NCBI GenBank assembly: GCA_022496185.1
Contig: WTXG01000280.1
Coordinates: 1-44,526, forward strand
DNA from: Multifurca ochricompacta
Taxonomy: Eukaryota > Basidiomycota > Agaricomycetes > Russulales > Russulaceae
Direction of reading: 5' to 3'
Length of the DNA stretch: 44,526 nucleotides
In this document: one piece after another, positions 1-9,600 of the stretch
How the letters are laid out: each line of letters opens with the position of its first letter
Numbering within the stretch: the stretch's first letter is position 1
Notes under the pieces: model-generated
What the model was told of the DNA's origin: nothing
The model's input: only the letters and a program-made list of their open reading frames with translations
The model's database searches: none
Program-made: the position numbers and the translations under genes

Positions 1-974
1 CAAGTGTGGAATACCTGGGAGTTATCCTAGAAGGAGGGCATGTGTGAATGGACCCAGTAAAGATCCAAGGGGTTCGGGAATGGCCTGTACCCACATGTGT
101 CAAAGATGTGCAGTCCTTCATAGGGTTCTGCAACTTTTACTGACGCTTTGTTCAAGGATTCTCCGGCATCGCCCAGCCACTAAATGGACTATTGAAGAAA
201 GACACGCCGTGGCATTGGGCAGAGGAACAACAATGTGCCTTTGAACAAATTCGCGATATCATCAGCTCAGAACTGGTTCTACTACAGCCAGACCTATAAA
301 AACCTTTTGAACTGGAGGTCGATGCGTCTCACTTTGCCAACAGTGCAGTGCTGAATCAACGAGATGTGGCTGGATTGCTTCACCCAGTCGCTTTCTACTC
401 AGAAACGTTCTCACCAGCCGAGCGAAATTACGATATTTGGGATAGAGAATTACTGGCCATTGTGAAAGCACTGCGGCACTGGCGACCATACCTAGTGGGA
501 ACCCCTCATAAAACTATTATTCACACCGACCACTCCAACCTACTTTATTGGAAAGAGCCCCACAGGATCAGTTGGCGGGTTGCTCGTGAAGTCCTAGAGC
601 TGGAAGAATACAATTTCGTGCTGAAACATATTGCAGGAAGTCGCAATGCACGTGCAGATGCACTGTCACGACAGCCCAATTTAAACAATGGCGGGGAGGA
701 CAACAATGATATCACAGTACTCCCTGAAGAGGTCTTCACCAAGGCGGCTGTTGTCAGCCTTCACAACATGGATTTATGGGCCCAAGTGTCGCAGAACATG
801 AACCAGCAGTTATGCGAAGCATGGGCAGATGCACATAACCTGAAGAAGATCAACGGCCTGTGGTGGAAGGACAGGGACTGACTCGTTGTCACCAGTGGCG
901 ACAACATTAAGAGGGGGGTGATCCATTTTCACCATGACCTCCCCTCTGCAGGACATCCTGGCATTGCTAACACA
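1..974 (+). pseudogene. A1 pol fragment: end of RT, RNase H, start of integrase
   Basis: Internal piece of a Ty3/gypsy Pol, closely parallel to positions 7918-8893 of the complete copy A2. In order it holds the RT C-terminus and thumb, an RNase H domain beginning near 315 (Asp-Ala-Ser-like start read as VDASHFANS), and the HHCC zinc-binding start of integrase, broken off after the GHPGIANTY motif. It is dead: TGA at 45-47 and 879-881 sit where A2 has CGA (Arg), and a TAA lies at 297-299. The 5' side runs off the window. The 3' side ends exactly at a Tc1-like element, beyond which A1 resumes 1.7 kb further along its own sequence. Orientation and the shared LTR (3381-3958) assign it to copy A1. 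Confidence 0.9.
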
Positions 975-976
975 TA

Positions 977-1710
977 CAGTGGGTCAAAAAACCGTCCCAA
1001 TGTTTGCACCATTTCTAGTATTCACTCTATAGCACCTCAGCATTTAGGAATCTGGTTATGGTGTGGCTGTATGTCTGAAAGCCCTGCTTCCTGGCTACCA
1101 TACCCAATTTGGATCAAAGAGATTGGCCATGATATAAGCATTTTATGATCAAATCAAATCAATCAATCATCGGGACAGTTTTTTGACCCACATTTTAAAT
1201 CCACTATCTGCCCAATTACACCTTTTTTTCACCCCTTTTTGCCTTGGTAACTCCTTGAATCCTTTTAGTCATCCTTTCTATAACCTTTTGCCATCATTCT
1301 GGTGCATTTTTATTCCACTCCTCCACCACCCTCTCCCACAACTCAGGTATCCCCTTGACTGGTTAAGAACCTTCTTCAGATCCACCCAGAGGTGTCCAAT
1401 GGGGCTAATATTTCAAGGGATTGGGCTATCCATACCAGGCTTCAATATTCCTGTCTTAAAACTGCTGGCTTGCCTTCTTGGAATTGTGTTTTGGGTCATT
1501 GTCCCACTGAAACATGCTTTCACCCTCCACCATTTCCTACTTTTCAAACCTTTCCACCACTCTGCCATCCAAAATATCACAGTACTGGCATGGATTCATG
1601 ATCCCCTAAACCCCTGTAAGCATTCCTAGTCCATTCCACCCCATACAAGACCAATACCATAAGTTCTTCCTCCTCCATGCTTGACTGTCAGGGTGGTGGT
1701 TCTGTCAGAG
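977..1710. repeat. Left arm of the Tc1-like palindrome
   Basis: Near-perfect inverted copy of 1837-2569; I saw one substitution (A/G in the CCATACCC stretch near 1100) and a net 1-bp length difference. The outer terminus at 977-998 reappears inverted inside the arm at about 1172-1190 (GGGACAGTTTTTTGACCCA), so the outer 216 bp is itself bounded by short inverted repeats. Such a duplex could form a long hairpin in single-stranded DNA or RNA. Confidence 0.9.
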
Positions 1711-1836
1711 GGTGGTTCTCCCTTATTTTTCCCAAGTGTAGCTCCTTCTGTCTGAACCAATTCTGTTCATTATAGTCTCACCTGACCACAAGATCCTTTT
1801 CCAGTCATCCACTGTCCAATTTTCATGGTAACCACT
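1199..1836 (-). pseudogene. Tc1-type transposase remnant, DDE catalytic half
   Basis: Read on the minus strand from the centre outwards. It shows WTVDDWKRILWSGET (Tc1 consensus has SDET, so the first catalytic Asp is Gly here), KHGGG with VWGG, then FQWDNDPKHNS (second catalytic Asp present), then ISPIGHLWVDLKKVL, where the usual NPIEHLW has lost its catalytic Glu to Gly. The C-terminal part resembles the usual Ile-Pro-Glu-Leu-Trp, Glu-Glu-Trp and Lys-Gly-Gly pattern. Several frame changes and stops break the reading. The N-terminal DNA-binding half is absent. It cannot code for an active transposase; any mobility would need an enzyme supplied elsewhere. Confidence 0.8.
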
Positions 1837-2569
1837 CTCTGACAGAACCACCACCCTGACAGTCAAGCATGGAGGAGGAAGAACTTATGGTATTGGTCTT
1901 GTATGGGGTGGAATGGACTAGGAATGCTTACAGGGGTTTAGGGATCATGAATCCATGCCAGTACTGTGATATTTTGGATGGCAGAGTGGTGGAAAGGTTT
2001 GAAAAGTAGGAAATGGTGGAGGGTGAAAGCATGTTTCAGTGGGACAATGACCCAAAACACAATTCCAAGAAGGCAAGCCAGCAGTTTTAAGACAGGAATA
2101 TTGAAGCCTGGTATGGATAGCCCAATCCCTTGAAATATTAGCCCCATTGGACACCTCTGGGTGGATCTGAAGAAGGTTCTTAACCAGTCAAGGGGATACC
2201 TGAGTTGTGGGAGAGGGTGGTGGAGGAGTGGAATAAAAATGCACCAGAATGATGGCAAAAGGTTATAGAAAGGATGACTAAAAGGATTCAAGGAGTTACC
2301 AAGGCAAAAAGGGGTGAAAAAAAGGTGTAATTGGGCAGATAGTGGATTTAAAATGTGGGTCAAAAAACTGTCCCGATGATTGATTGATTTGATTTGATCA
2401 TAAAATGCTTATATCATGGCCAATCTCTTTGATCCAAATTGGGCATGGTAGCCAGGAAGCAGGGCTTTCAGACATACAGCCACACCATAACCAGATTCCT
2501 AAATGCTGAGGTGCTATAGAGTGAATACTAGAAATGGTGCAAACATTGGGACGGTTTTTTGACCCACTG
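1837..2569. repeat. Right arm of the Tc1-like palindrome
   Basis: Inverted partner of 977-1710. It ends GACCCACTG at 2569, followed by TA (2570-2571), and carries the internal inverted terminus copy at about 2355-2374. Confidence 0.9.
1850..2345 (+). pseudogene. Second, inverted copy of the Tc1 transposase 3' half
   Basis: Same sequence as the minus-strand remnant in the left arm, now on the plus strand, starting after the first catalytic Asp region (that part is unique to the centre). It has KHGGG, VWGG, DNDPKHNS, and the ISPIGHLW block lacking the catalytic Glu, with the same frame breaks. Because both arms share the same lesions, the gene was already broken before the duplication, or the arms have been homogenised since. 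It is not a separate gene. Confidence 0.75.
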
Positions 2570-2571
2570 TA

Positions 2572-3349
2572 TACAGGCCAGCTCCATCACATGCTAACCG
2601 ATGAGCAGCTGGGCCATCTCACTGTGGAGGATTGTCGTGCCTTCACGATCGACGAGGTGATGAATGATATGAGGCTTCCGCGCCTCAAGGCGGAAGTCAT
2701 GAGGCTGTGGAAGAACATCACCTTGCGGAGAACGCTGAACCAGCAATACAAGGAGCATGCAAAAATGATGGCAAGGTTGACAAATGGGATGTTCCAGTTG
2801 GAACAGGAGATTGTTGAGATCAGGAAGAGGTTGGAGGTGGGAGATGCGTATCAAACGATTGCTGAAAGGTACGCCGACACCTATGCATGACCCCTCCCTC
2901 CTCGAACACTGGGTGCTGCCCCGACGCTGCTGCCGAGCCGTTTTGAGATGCCATGCTTGCATGAGAACCCACACAGAGAAACTTGCTGGCGCTGTGATAG
3001 CAAGTATCACATCAGCTGGAATTGCCCTCTCAACCACAAGTGGTGTCGGCATTGCCGAAGTAATCTTCACTGGAGCCGGCACTGCATCTTCTGACGCATA
3101 GGGGTGGCCCTGACGATCAACAACCCATCGGGATGGTGCGGCAAGTGCCTTCATCACAATGCCGGGCATCGAGAGATCAACTGCCCCATCTACGACTTGT
3201 GCTGCGCATGTGGTCAGCGTGGCCTGTATGGGTTTCTTCGTACCCATGCATGCCCACAGGAGCTGGAGTCATACAGCATGGATGATTGTAATGTAGCTGA
3301 TGACTACCTGGAGTTGGTACAAGATGATGACAGTACGAGTCGTTTCTAG
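2572..3349 (+). pseudogene. A1 third ORF remnant (Cys-rich zinc-knuckle protein)
   Basis: Downstream part of the A-family third ORF, parallel to 10595-11378 in A2. The first part encodes the predicted coiled-coil segment (TDEQLGHL through QTIAERYADTYA) and stops at TGA 2888-2890, where A2 has CGG. The Cys-rich part continues in a shifted frame to the TAG at 3347-3349, with recognisable CCHC-like units and the GFLRTHACP end. The start of the ORF and all of the integrase end are missing, removed by the event that placed the Tc1-like element at 977-2569. The TAG is followed by a purine tract and the LTR, as in A2. Confidence 0.85.
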
Positions 3350-3366
3350 CCGGGACTGCTAGAACC

Positions 3367-3380
3367 AGAAGAGGGGGTGA
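3367..3380 (+). promoter_or_regulatory. Polypurine tract of A1
   Basis: AGAAGAGGGGGTGA immediately before the LTR start TGTTAC. The same tract precedes the 3' LTR of A2. It is the usual plus-strand DNA primer position of an LTR retrotransposon. Confidence 0.85.
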
Positions 3381-3958
3381 TGTTACGAACCCCGTCCCTT
3401 CCTGTGTTCTTTTTCTTACCCAACCATGACCCCTCCCTGCCACCCACACTTCACTACCAGATCACGTCTCCATCATGGGACCCGTCACATGCTCTCCGTC
3501 CATCCCCGTGACTTGCCTATTTGTTTATATTTACCTACTGTTTCCTTTGCTTATCACTTATCTTCTTATCATATGACCGGACATTTACTTAATCCCCTAT
3601 CAGTAGAAGCCAGGCTTTACGCCCTCCGCTTCCGGATATTTGGGCCCACTTGACTCCGTGATTCTTATCAATAGACGCTCACCTCTTTACGTATATAAGT
3701 CGGCTATAGTTACACTGTAGAGCTCAGACTCGACTTATTGAATACATCGGTGTTTGTCTTCTGGACTCCCCTTTGATCCTTGAGCTCAGTTGTCTCAGTG
3801 CTTCCAGTACCTCCCCACTTAACATCATCTTAGAGTACAGCCTCTTTGACTTTGACTCATCACCTCTCAACTCCAAGGGATCTTATTGGTCTCTTATCTG
3901 AACCCGCGTATCACGCTGTCACACAAGTCGTGTGGAACGTCCTGCACCAGACATAACA
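3381..3958 (+). repeat. 3' LTR of A1
   Basis: A 578-bp LTR beginning TGTTAC and ending ATAACA. It contains TATATAAG at 3692-3699 and the self-primer 11-mer AGACTCGACTT at 3726-3736, 34 bp downstream of the TATA start. Its partner is the inverted 578-bp LTR at 12706-13283; all differences I saw between them are CpG transitions. It is followed by TCTTC (3959-3963), the complement of the GAAGA that follows the partner. Confidence 0.93.
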
Positions 3959-3963
3959 TCTTC
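3959..3963. repeat. Target-site duplication of A1, first copy
   Basis: TCTTC directly after the A1 3' LTR, inside B reverse transcriptase. Its reverse complement GAAGA lies at 13284-13288 directly after the A1 5' LTR and at the point where B coding sequence resumes. Confidence 0.85.
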
Positions 3964-4517
3964 AAAGTCTGGTTGCATTAATACTGGTTGCAAGGTCACG
4001 CGTTGCTTGAGATCGTCAAATGCCTTCTGTTCGATCTCTTTCCACTTCCAGGGGTTTTTGGCACTAGTAAGTGCATTCAATGGAGCTGCAATTTTACTAA
4101 ATCCCTGGATAAACCACCAATAGAATTGGCAGAAACCAAGGAACGAGTGAATTTCCTTTACTGTGGTAGGCGTTTTCCAGGTTGCAATGCCCTCCACTTT
4201 AACTGGATCCATGTGCACTTGATTTGCCTCTAAAATGAGCCCTAGGTATTTGATGCATGTTTGCTCAAAGGCGCATTTCTCTGGTTTGAGATAAAGATCC
4301 AGTTTACTGAGTTTATCTAAGACACAATGGACTTTAGCCTGATGATCTCGTAGATTATGATTGGTGTGAATAAGGATATCATCCATGTAGACAGTGAACC
4401 TAGCCTTTCCAGCTTCGTCTCGTTTGTTCAGTTCTTCTCTGAATTCTGCATTCATCATAGTCTGGAACGTTGCTGGAGAGTTCGTGAGTCCAAAGAACAT
4501 AACATTTGGTTCATACA
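3959..4517 (-). pseudogene. B-element reverse transcriptase fragment
   Basis: Minus-strand piece of a second Ty3/gypsy chromovirus (B), clearly different from A. From 4517 downwards it encodes YEPNVMFFGLTNSPATFQ, the catalytic VYMDDILIHT, KPEKCAFEQ, YLGLILE, and SFLGFCQFY with the PLNALT and KAFDDLK blocks, ending at QPDFED. That ends the RT, and the natural continuation (PFIVDADASGY, RNase H) is on the other strand at 13284. The fragment is open through this span. Its N-terminal side is cut exactly at the 5' LTR of A2. The split across strands is the main evidence for the inversion described in the findings. Confidence 0.9.
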
Positions 4518-5102
4518 TGTTACAATTTTTACCCTCTCTCCCTGTCTTCTTCACCCTTCCCAACGACGACCCCTCTTTACCGCCTACGTTACACTTTCAG
4601 ATCACGTCCCCGTCCTGGGATCCCTCACGTGCCTTGCTTCCCTCCCCGTGACTCGCTTTGTATCTGTTGACCGACTGTATAGCCATGTTTACCCTTTTAT
4701 CTCGCTATCTCCTTATCTTTATGACCGGACACTTACTTAATACCCTATCAGAAGCTAGGCTTTACGCCCTCCGCTTCCGTATATTTGGGCCCACCTGATC
4801 CTAGTCCCTTATCGCATAGACGCCCGTTTACTTACGTATATAAGTCCGCTGTATCTACCTTGTAGACCTCAGACTCGACTTATTGAATACATCGGTGCTT
4901 GTCTTCTGGACATCCCTTTGAACACTTGACTCGATCCTCTCAGTGCTTCTGGCACTTTCCGCTTAACATTGTCTTCAAGTACAGCCTTGTCGACTTTGAC
5001 TCCTTCCATCTAAGACTCCAAGGGATCCTATTGGTCCCTTATCCGATCACGAACGAACGCTGTCACACAAGTTGTGTGGAACGTCCCGCACCGGATGTAA
5101 CA
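4518..5102 (+). repeat. 5' LTR of A2
   Basis: 585 bp, TGTTAC to GTAACA, with 6-bp inverted ends. Compared with the 3' LTR it differs at 4648, 4765, 4924, 5073 and 5096 only; each is CpG in one LTR and TpG or CpA in the other. U3 runs to about 4870, and R is inferred to begin at 4871. Confidence 0.95.
4837..4881 (+). promoter_or_regulatory. A2 promoter: TATA box and predicted RNA start / self-primer
   Basis: TATATAAG at 4837-4844. Thirty-four bases downstream of its first T begins AGACTCGACTT (4871-4881), the likely first 11 nt of the genomic RNA. This 11-mer is the exact complement of the primer-binding site at 5105-5115. The RNA start is inferred from this pairing and the TATA spacing; it is not visible directly. 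Confidence 0.75.
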
Positions 5103-5104
5103 TC

Positions 5105-5115
5105 AAGTCGAGTCT
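5105..5115 (+). promoter_or_regulatory. A2 primer-binding site (self-priming type)
   Basis: AAGTCGAGTCT, starting two bases after the LTR. It pairs over all 11 bases with 4871-4881 inside the LTR. In Tf1 and related elements the first 11 nt of the RNA fold back and prime reverse transcription instead of a tRNA; the length and spacing here match that scheme. Confidence 0.82.
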
Positions 5116-5121
5116 CTCATC

Positions 5122-6633
5122 GTGGCTTCCAGCCGCAGTCAGACCCTCTTTAAAGAAGAACTCATCGAACGCAGAGACGAGCATAATCTTTCACAGCAAG
5201 TACTTGGCTCTGCCACCTGGAAAGATTTTGAGTCCGAGTTTGGATACTACGTCTATCACGACGGAAGATACCAACCGGTAGAATACGACGACGAAAAGAG
5301 AGTTTGGTATCGTATCCGATACTCGGATAGCCGACACTCTTGGGTTACTACAGGACCCGCCCCACCTGAATTTGGACTAGGACCGTGGAGAGAAAATCCC
5401 CCGGCCATCGTCACGGACTCTGAACCAGAAGAGTATGTAGAAGAACATAGTGAAGAAGCACTGGTATTAGCGCCGACTATCACCCCAGTTGCACCCGGAG
5501 TTGCCACGACCAGAGCCCCTGCTTTGACGACTCCCCAGATCTCCATACAGTCTACCGACACTGTCACCCCGTTTTACCAAAGAATGTCTACCATTGCCGC
5601 CCAACTCCCAGACCCAGCCCCCCCGCCACCACCCCCAGCCATGCTGCCCCCAAATATCCCCCCACCGTCCGGACGTCTATCAGGTGTCCTACCACAGACG
5701 TTCATAGGGGACCGTTCACAAAGCAAAAAGTTTATGTTAGAGTTCACCACTTTCAAAAACTTTAACCACGATGTCCCCCAAATCATCAATCCCTTCCAGC
5801 GCGCCAACCTCTTTCTGTCATTAATCCGAGGAGAGGCAGTAGACGACTGGACGATGGAGCAGCTGGAATGGCTGAACGAACAGATCGAGAGTGGTCGTCG
5901 TACCACTAGCGAAGGCCTCTGGGAAACTATCGCCCAGAGGTTCAAGGACGCGTTCACGGACGGGCAGGCAAAGCAGAAGGCAGCCCGAGAGTTAAAAGCT
6001 CTGAAAATGGAGAAGGGAGAGCTGGACGCCTATGTAGCAAAGTTCAGAAGTTTGGCCAACAGGGCCGGTTATGATACAGACGAAGAGGCCACGCTGGACC
6101 TCTTCTCCCAGGGGCTGCCCAACCCTCTGGTGAAAAACATTATCCAGTTCCACCATCCCAATGACTGGGACACATGGGTTGACGCTGCCCGCCGACAGCA
6201 GCAAGATTACCTTGACTTCCAAACACGCTTTGGAGTTGATACAAGGAAGGGAAAGACCCGCGACCAATGGAAGGCCGCCTTTGGGATTAAACCCACACAT
6301 ACTGGTCAGAGGGATCCAAACGCAATGGATACCTCTGCTGACAGAACCAGGGCACGGGTCGCCCTTACAGAAGACGAGAGACAGACGTTGATGAAGGAAG
6401 GACGGTGCTTTCGCTGCAAAGCGCAAGGGCACATGTCGAGGGAATGCCCGAAGAAAGGAGTACGCGCGGCAGAAGCAACTGTTACACCTATCCGTAACAA
6501 TCCCCCAACTGTCGAAAAGAAAACGACGACGAAGGAGGAGAAAGCGCAAGAAATATGGGCCAACATGATGAAGGAAAGCGAAGAAGTGCGGGCCATCTTG
6601 GTAGAAAAAGCATTCGCGAAAAAGGATTTTTGA
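5122..6633 (+). CDS. gag: A2 Gag (capsid / nucleocapsid)
   Basis: 503-codon frame encoding the structural protein that would form the cytoplasmic virus-like particle. The N-terminal third is Trp/Tyr-rich and acidic (residues 1-115), followed by a Pro-rich linker (about 160-185, PAPPPPPP run), a retrotransposon-gag capsid domain (about 190-365, with WTMEQLEWLNEQI and the YVAKFRSLANRAGY segment), and one CCHC zinc knuckle with C429, C432, H437 and C442. The first codon is GTG, in the place where A3 and A6 have ATG; the context has A at -3 and G at +4, and the first in-frame ATG is about residue 154. The frame upstream is open only back to 5101. It ends in TGA at 6631-6633 within a T-run; pol overlaps in the -1 frame. 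Confidence 0.93.
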   Translation: MASSRSQTLFKEELIERRDEHNLSQQVLGSATWKDFESEFGYYVYHDGRYQPVEYDDEKRVWYRIRYSDSRHSWVTTGPAPPEFGLGPWRENPPAIVTDSEPEEYVEEHSEEALVLAPTITPVAPGVATTRAPALTTPQISIQSTDTVTPFYQRMSTIAAQLPDPAPPPPPPAMLPPNIPPPSGRLSGVLPQTFIGDRSQSKKFMLEFTTFKNFNHDVPQIINPFQRANLFLSLIRGEAVDDWTMEQLEWLNEQIESGRRTTSEGLWETIAQRFKDAFTDGQAKQKAARELKALKMEKGELDAYVAKFRSLANRAGYDTDEEATLDLFSQGLPNPLVKNIIQFHHPNDWDTWVDAARRQQQDYLDFQTRFGVDTRKGKTRDQWKAAFGIKPTHTGQRDPNAMDTSADRTRARVALTEDERQTLMKEGRCFRCKAQGHMSRECPKKGVRAAEATVTPIRNNPPTVEKKTTTKEEKAQEIWANMMKESEEVRAILVEKAFAKKDF

Positions 6634-9600
6634 TTGGCTCAAACCCATCGGCCTGGGCACGAGCACTACATGTAACCTCTGTGTATACTAGTCGCTTCAA
6701 ATCTTTGAAAATACCAGTACATTTCGAGACTACACAGAGAACGGCCGATCGCGATATCCTGATCGACTCAGGAGCCACCGATAACTTCATTAGCCCGCGA
6801 ATGGCAAAAACCATGGGATTAGGGATGCTGGCACTCCCTCAGGAAAAGAATATCTGGAATATTGATGGAACCGCCAACCGAGCAGGAAAGATTACACACT
6901 ACACCGACCTTAGTGTCCAAGTAGGGGAAAGGACGAAGGTCATACGGTTCCTAGTCACCAACCTCGGTGAAGAGGATTTAGTTCTGGGATATCCTTGGCT
7001 TGCTGCATTCGAACCCAAAATCAACTGGAGTGATGCAACCATGGATAAAGATTCCTACCCTGTCCTCATCACATCAATGGGGTATGATTATGCAGCTCGA
7101 CACTCAGCAGTGCGAAGGATAGAGGAGGATCCAGGCTGTTGCTTCGTTACCAAAGCATCAGAACTAGCACAGAAAGCAGTGGACGGACATACTGAAAAGA
7201 CCTTCGAGGAGGTAGTGCCCAAAGAATACCATCGGCACTGGAAGGTGTTCTCGGAGGAGGAGTCGCAGCGCTTTCCCCCTGCGCGGCCATGGGACCATGC
7301 CATTGATTTCACACCTGATACCCCAGCAGCAATTGACTGCAAAATTTACCCACTGTCCCAGGCAGAACAAGCAGCGCTCACGACGTTCCTCGAGGAGCAT
7401 CTTGCCAAGGGGTACATTCGTCCGTCGAAGTCACCATATGCGTCGCCATTCTTCTTCATCAAGAAGAAAGACGGCAAACTACGACCTGTACAAGACTACC
7501 GACGGATAAATGCCCACACTGTGAAGAACGCTTACCCACTGCCACTCATATCGGAACTCATCGACACTATGAGGGATAAGTCCCTATTCTCCAAAATGGA
7601 TGTCCGTTGGGGTTACAACAACATTCGGATCAAAGAGGGAGACCAGTGTAAGGCGGCGTTTAAGACCAACCAAGGGCTCTATGAGCCGAACGTCATGTTT
7701 TTCGGTCTTACCAACTCGCCTGCCACCTTTCAGTCTATGATGAACCACATCTTCCGCGACCTCATTCTTACTGGAGAAGTGGTGGTATACATGGACGACA
7801 TACTAGTGGCTACTGCAGACGACCTGACCCATCATCGAGAACGAGTACACCAAGTACTAGATATCCTGCGAGAACATGACCTGTACCTCAAACCAGCCAA
7901 ATGCTCCTTCGAACAACGGAGCGTTGAGTATCTGGGAGTCATCCTAGAAGGAGGACACGTACGAATGGACCCGATAAAAGTACAGGGAATCAGGGAATGG
8001 CCTACACCCATGTGTGTCAAGGATGTGCAGTCCTTCGTCGGGTTTTGCAACTTCTATCGACGCTTTGTCAAAGGATTTTCAGGGATTGCCCAACCACTGA
8101 ATGGATTGTTAAAGAAGGACGTACCTTGGCATTGGACGGAGGAACAACAGCGAGCCTTCGAACAGATCCGAGATATCGTTGGCTCAGAACCAGTCCTCCT
8201 ACAGCCAGACCTGGAGAAACCCTTTGAACTCGAAGTCGATGCATCCCGCTTTGCCAATGGCGCCGTACTAAACCAAAGGGATGCAGCGGGATTACTTCAC
8301 CCAGTCGCCTTCTTTTCGGAGACGTTTTCACCAGCGGAACGAAATTATGATATCTGGGATAGAGAGCTGCTTGCTATTGTAAAGGCGCTACGACATTGGC
8401 GGCCGTACCTAGCAGGAACACCTCACAGGACCATCATTCATACCGATCACTCCAACCTACTCTATTGGAAGGAACCCCACAAAATTAGTCGAAGGGTTGC
8501 GCGTGAAGTCCTAGAGCTGGAAGAATACAACTTCGTGTTGAAACATATTGCAGGGAGTCGCAATGCACGCGCAGACGCCCTGTCAAGACGACCCGATTTC
8601 AGTGGTGGAGAAGATGACAACAATAATATCACGGTACTCCCAGAAGAAGTGTTTGTAAAGCAAGCAGTCGTAAGCCTCCATGACATGGACCTGTGGGCGC
8701 AGGTGTCACAGAACATGAACCAACAGTTATGCGAAACCTGGGCAGATGCACACAATCTGAAGAAGATTGACGGCCTTTGGTGGAAGGACGGGGATCGACT
8801 CGTTGTCACCGGTGGCGACAACATTAAGAGGGGGGTGATCCATTTTCACCACGATCTCCCCTCCGCTGGACACCCAGGCATTGCTAATACATACGCTCTG
8901 GCCAAACGAGACTACTGGTGGCCGAACATGAAGAAGGACATAGAGGACTATGTGAAAGGATGCGCAGAGTGCCAGGCCAATAAAGTGAATACGCACCCGC
9001 ATCCACCAGCACCATTCCCAATCACACCCACGACCTCGCAACCATTCCAAACCATTGCCATGGACTTCATCGTGAAACTCCCCACGTCCCGAGGCTTCGA
9101 CTCCATCTTGACTATCACCGATCATGACTGTTCAAAAGCAGCCTTGTTTATACCCTGTAACGAATCCATCACAGCAGAAGGGGTGGCCAAACTCTACCTT
9201 GATCATGTCTACAGACATTATGGCCTCCCTGAAAAGATCATTTCAGACCGCGACCCGCGCTTCACCTCTGCATTTGCCAAAGCGCTCTGTAAGGTCCTGG
9301 ATATAACCCAGAACATCTCGACAGCCTATCACCCACAGACAGATGGACAATCAGAAAGGACAAACCAGTGGCTTGAGCAATATCTTCGATTCTGGTGCAA
9401 TGGACGACAAGATGACTGGGCCGATTGGCTAGCGACGGCTGAGTTTGCACATAACTCTTGGCCCAATGGTACCACTAAGACCTCCCCATTCTCACTTATC
9501 ATGGGATGGACACCACGAACGACTTGGACCGGGAAGTCCACGAACGTACCCTCGGCTTTGCAGCGTATCGACCAATGGGAGGAGATAAGGAAATCGGCCA

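Larger units (their letters stand above)
977..2569. mobile_element. Palindromic Tc1/mariner-like element
   Basis: A 1593-bp element starting CAGTGGGTCAAAAAACC and ending with its reverse complement, bordered by TA on each side (975-976 and 2570-2571), the hallmark of Tc1/mariner. It is almost wholly an inverted duplication: arms of about 734 bp (977-1710 and 1837-2569) flank a 126-bp unique centre. Each arm is the 3' half of a Tc1 transposase gene plus one terminus, so the element has two identical ends and no intact gene. The flanking A1 sequence is not continuous across it: about 1.7 kb of A1 is missing, and the TA on each side is native to that flank. It is therefore better read as a rearranged pair of elements than as one simple insertion. 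Confidence 0.88.

Noticed and set aside
1183..2363. Two identical long open frames facing each other (141-148 residues) within the Tc1-like element
   Set aside because: They are the antisense of the transposase in each palindrome arm. The transposase motifs (DNDPKH, HLWVDLK) read on the other strand; the open frames are shadows.
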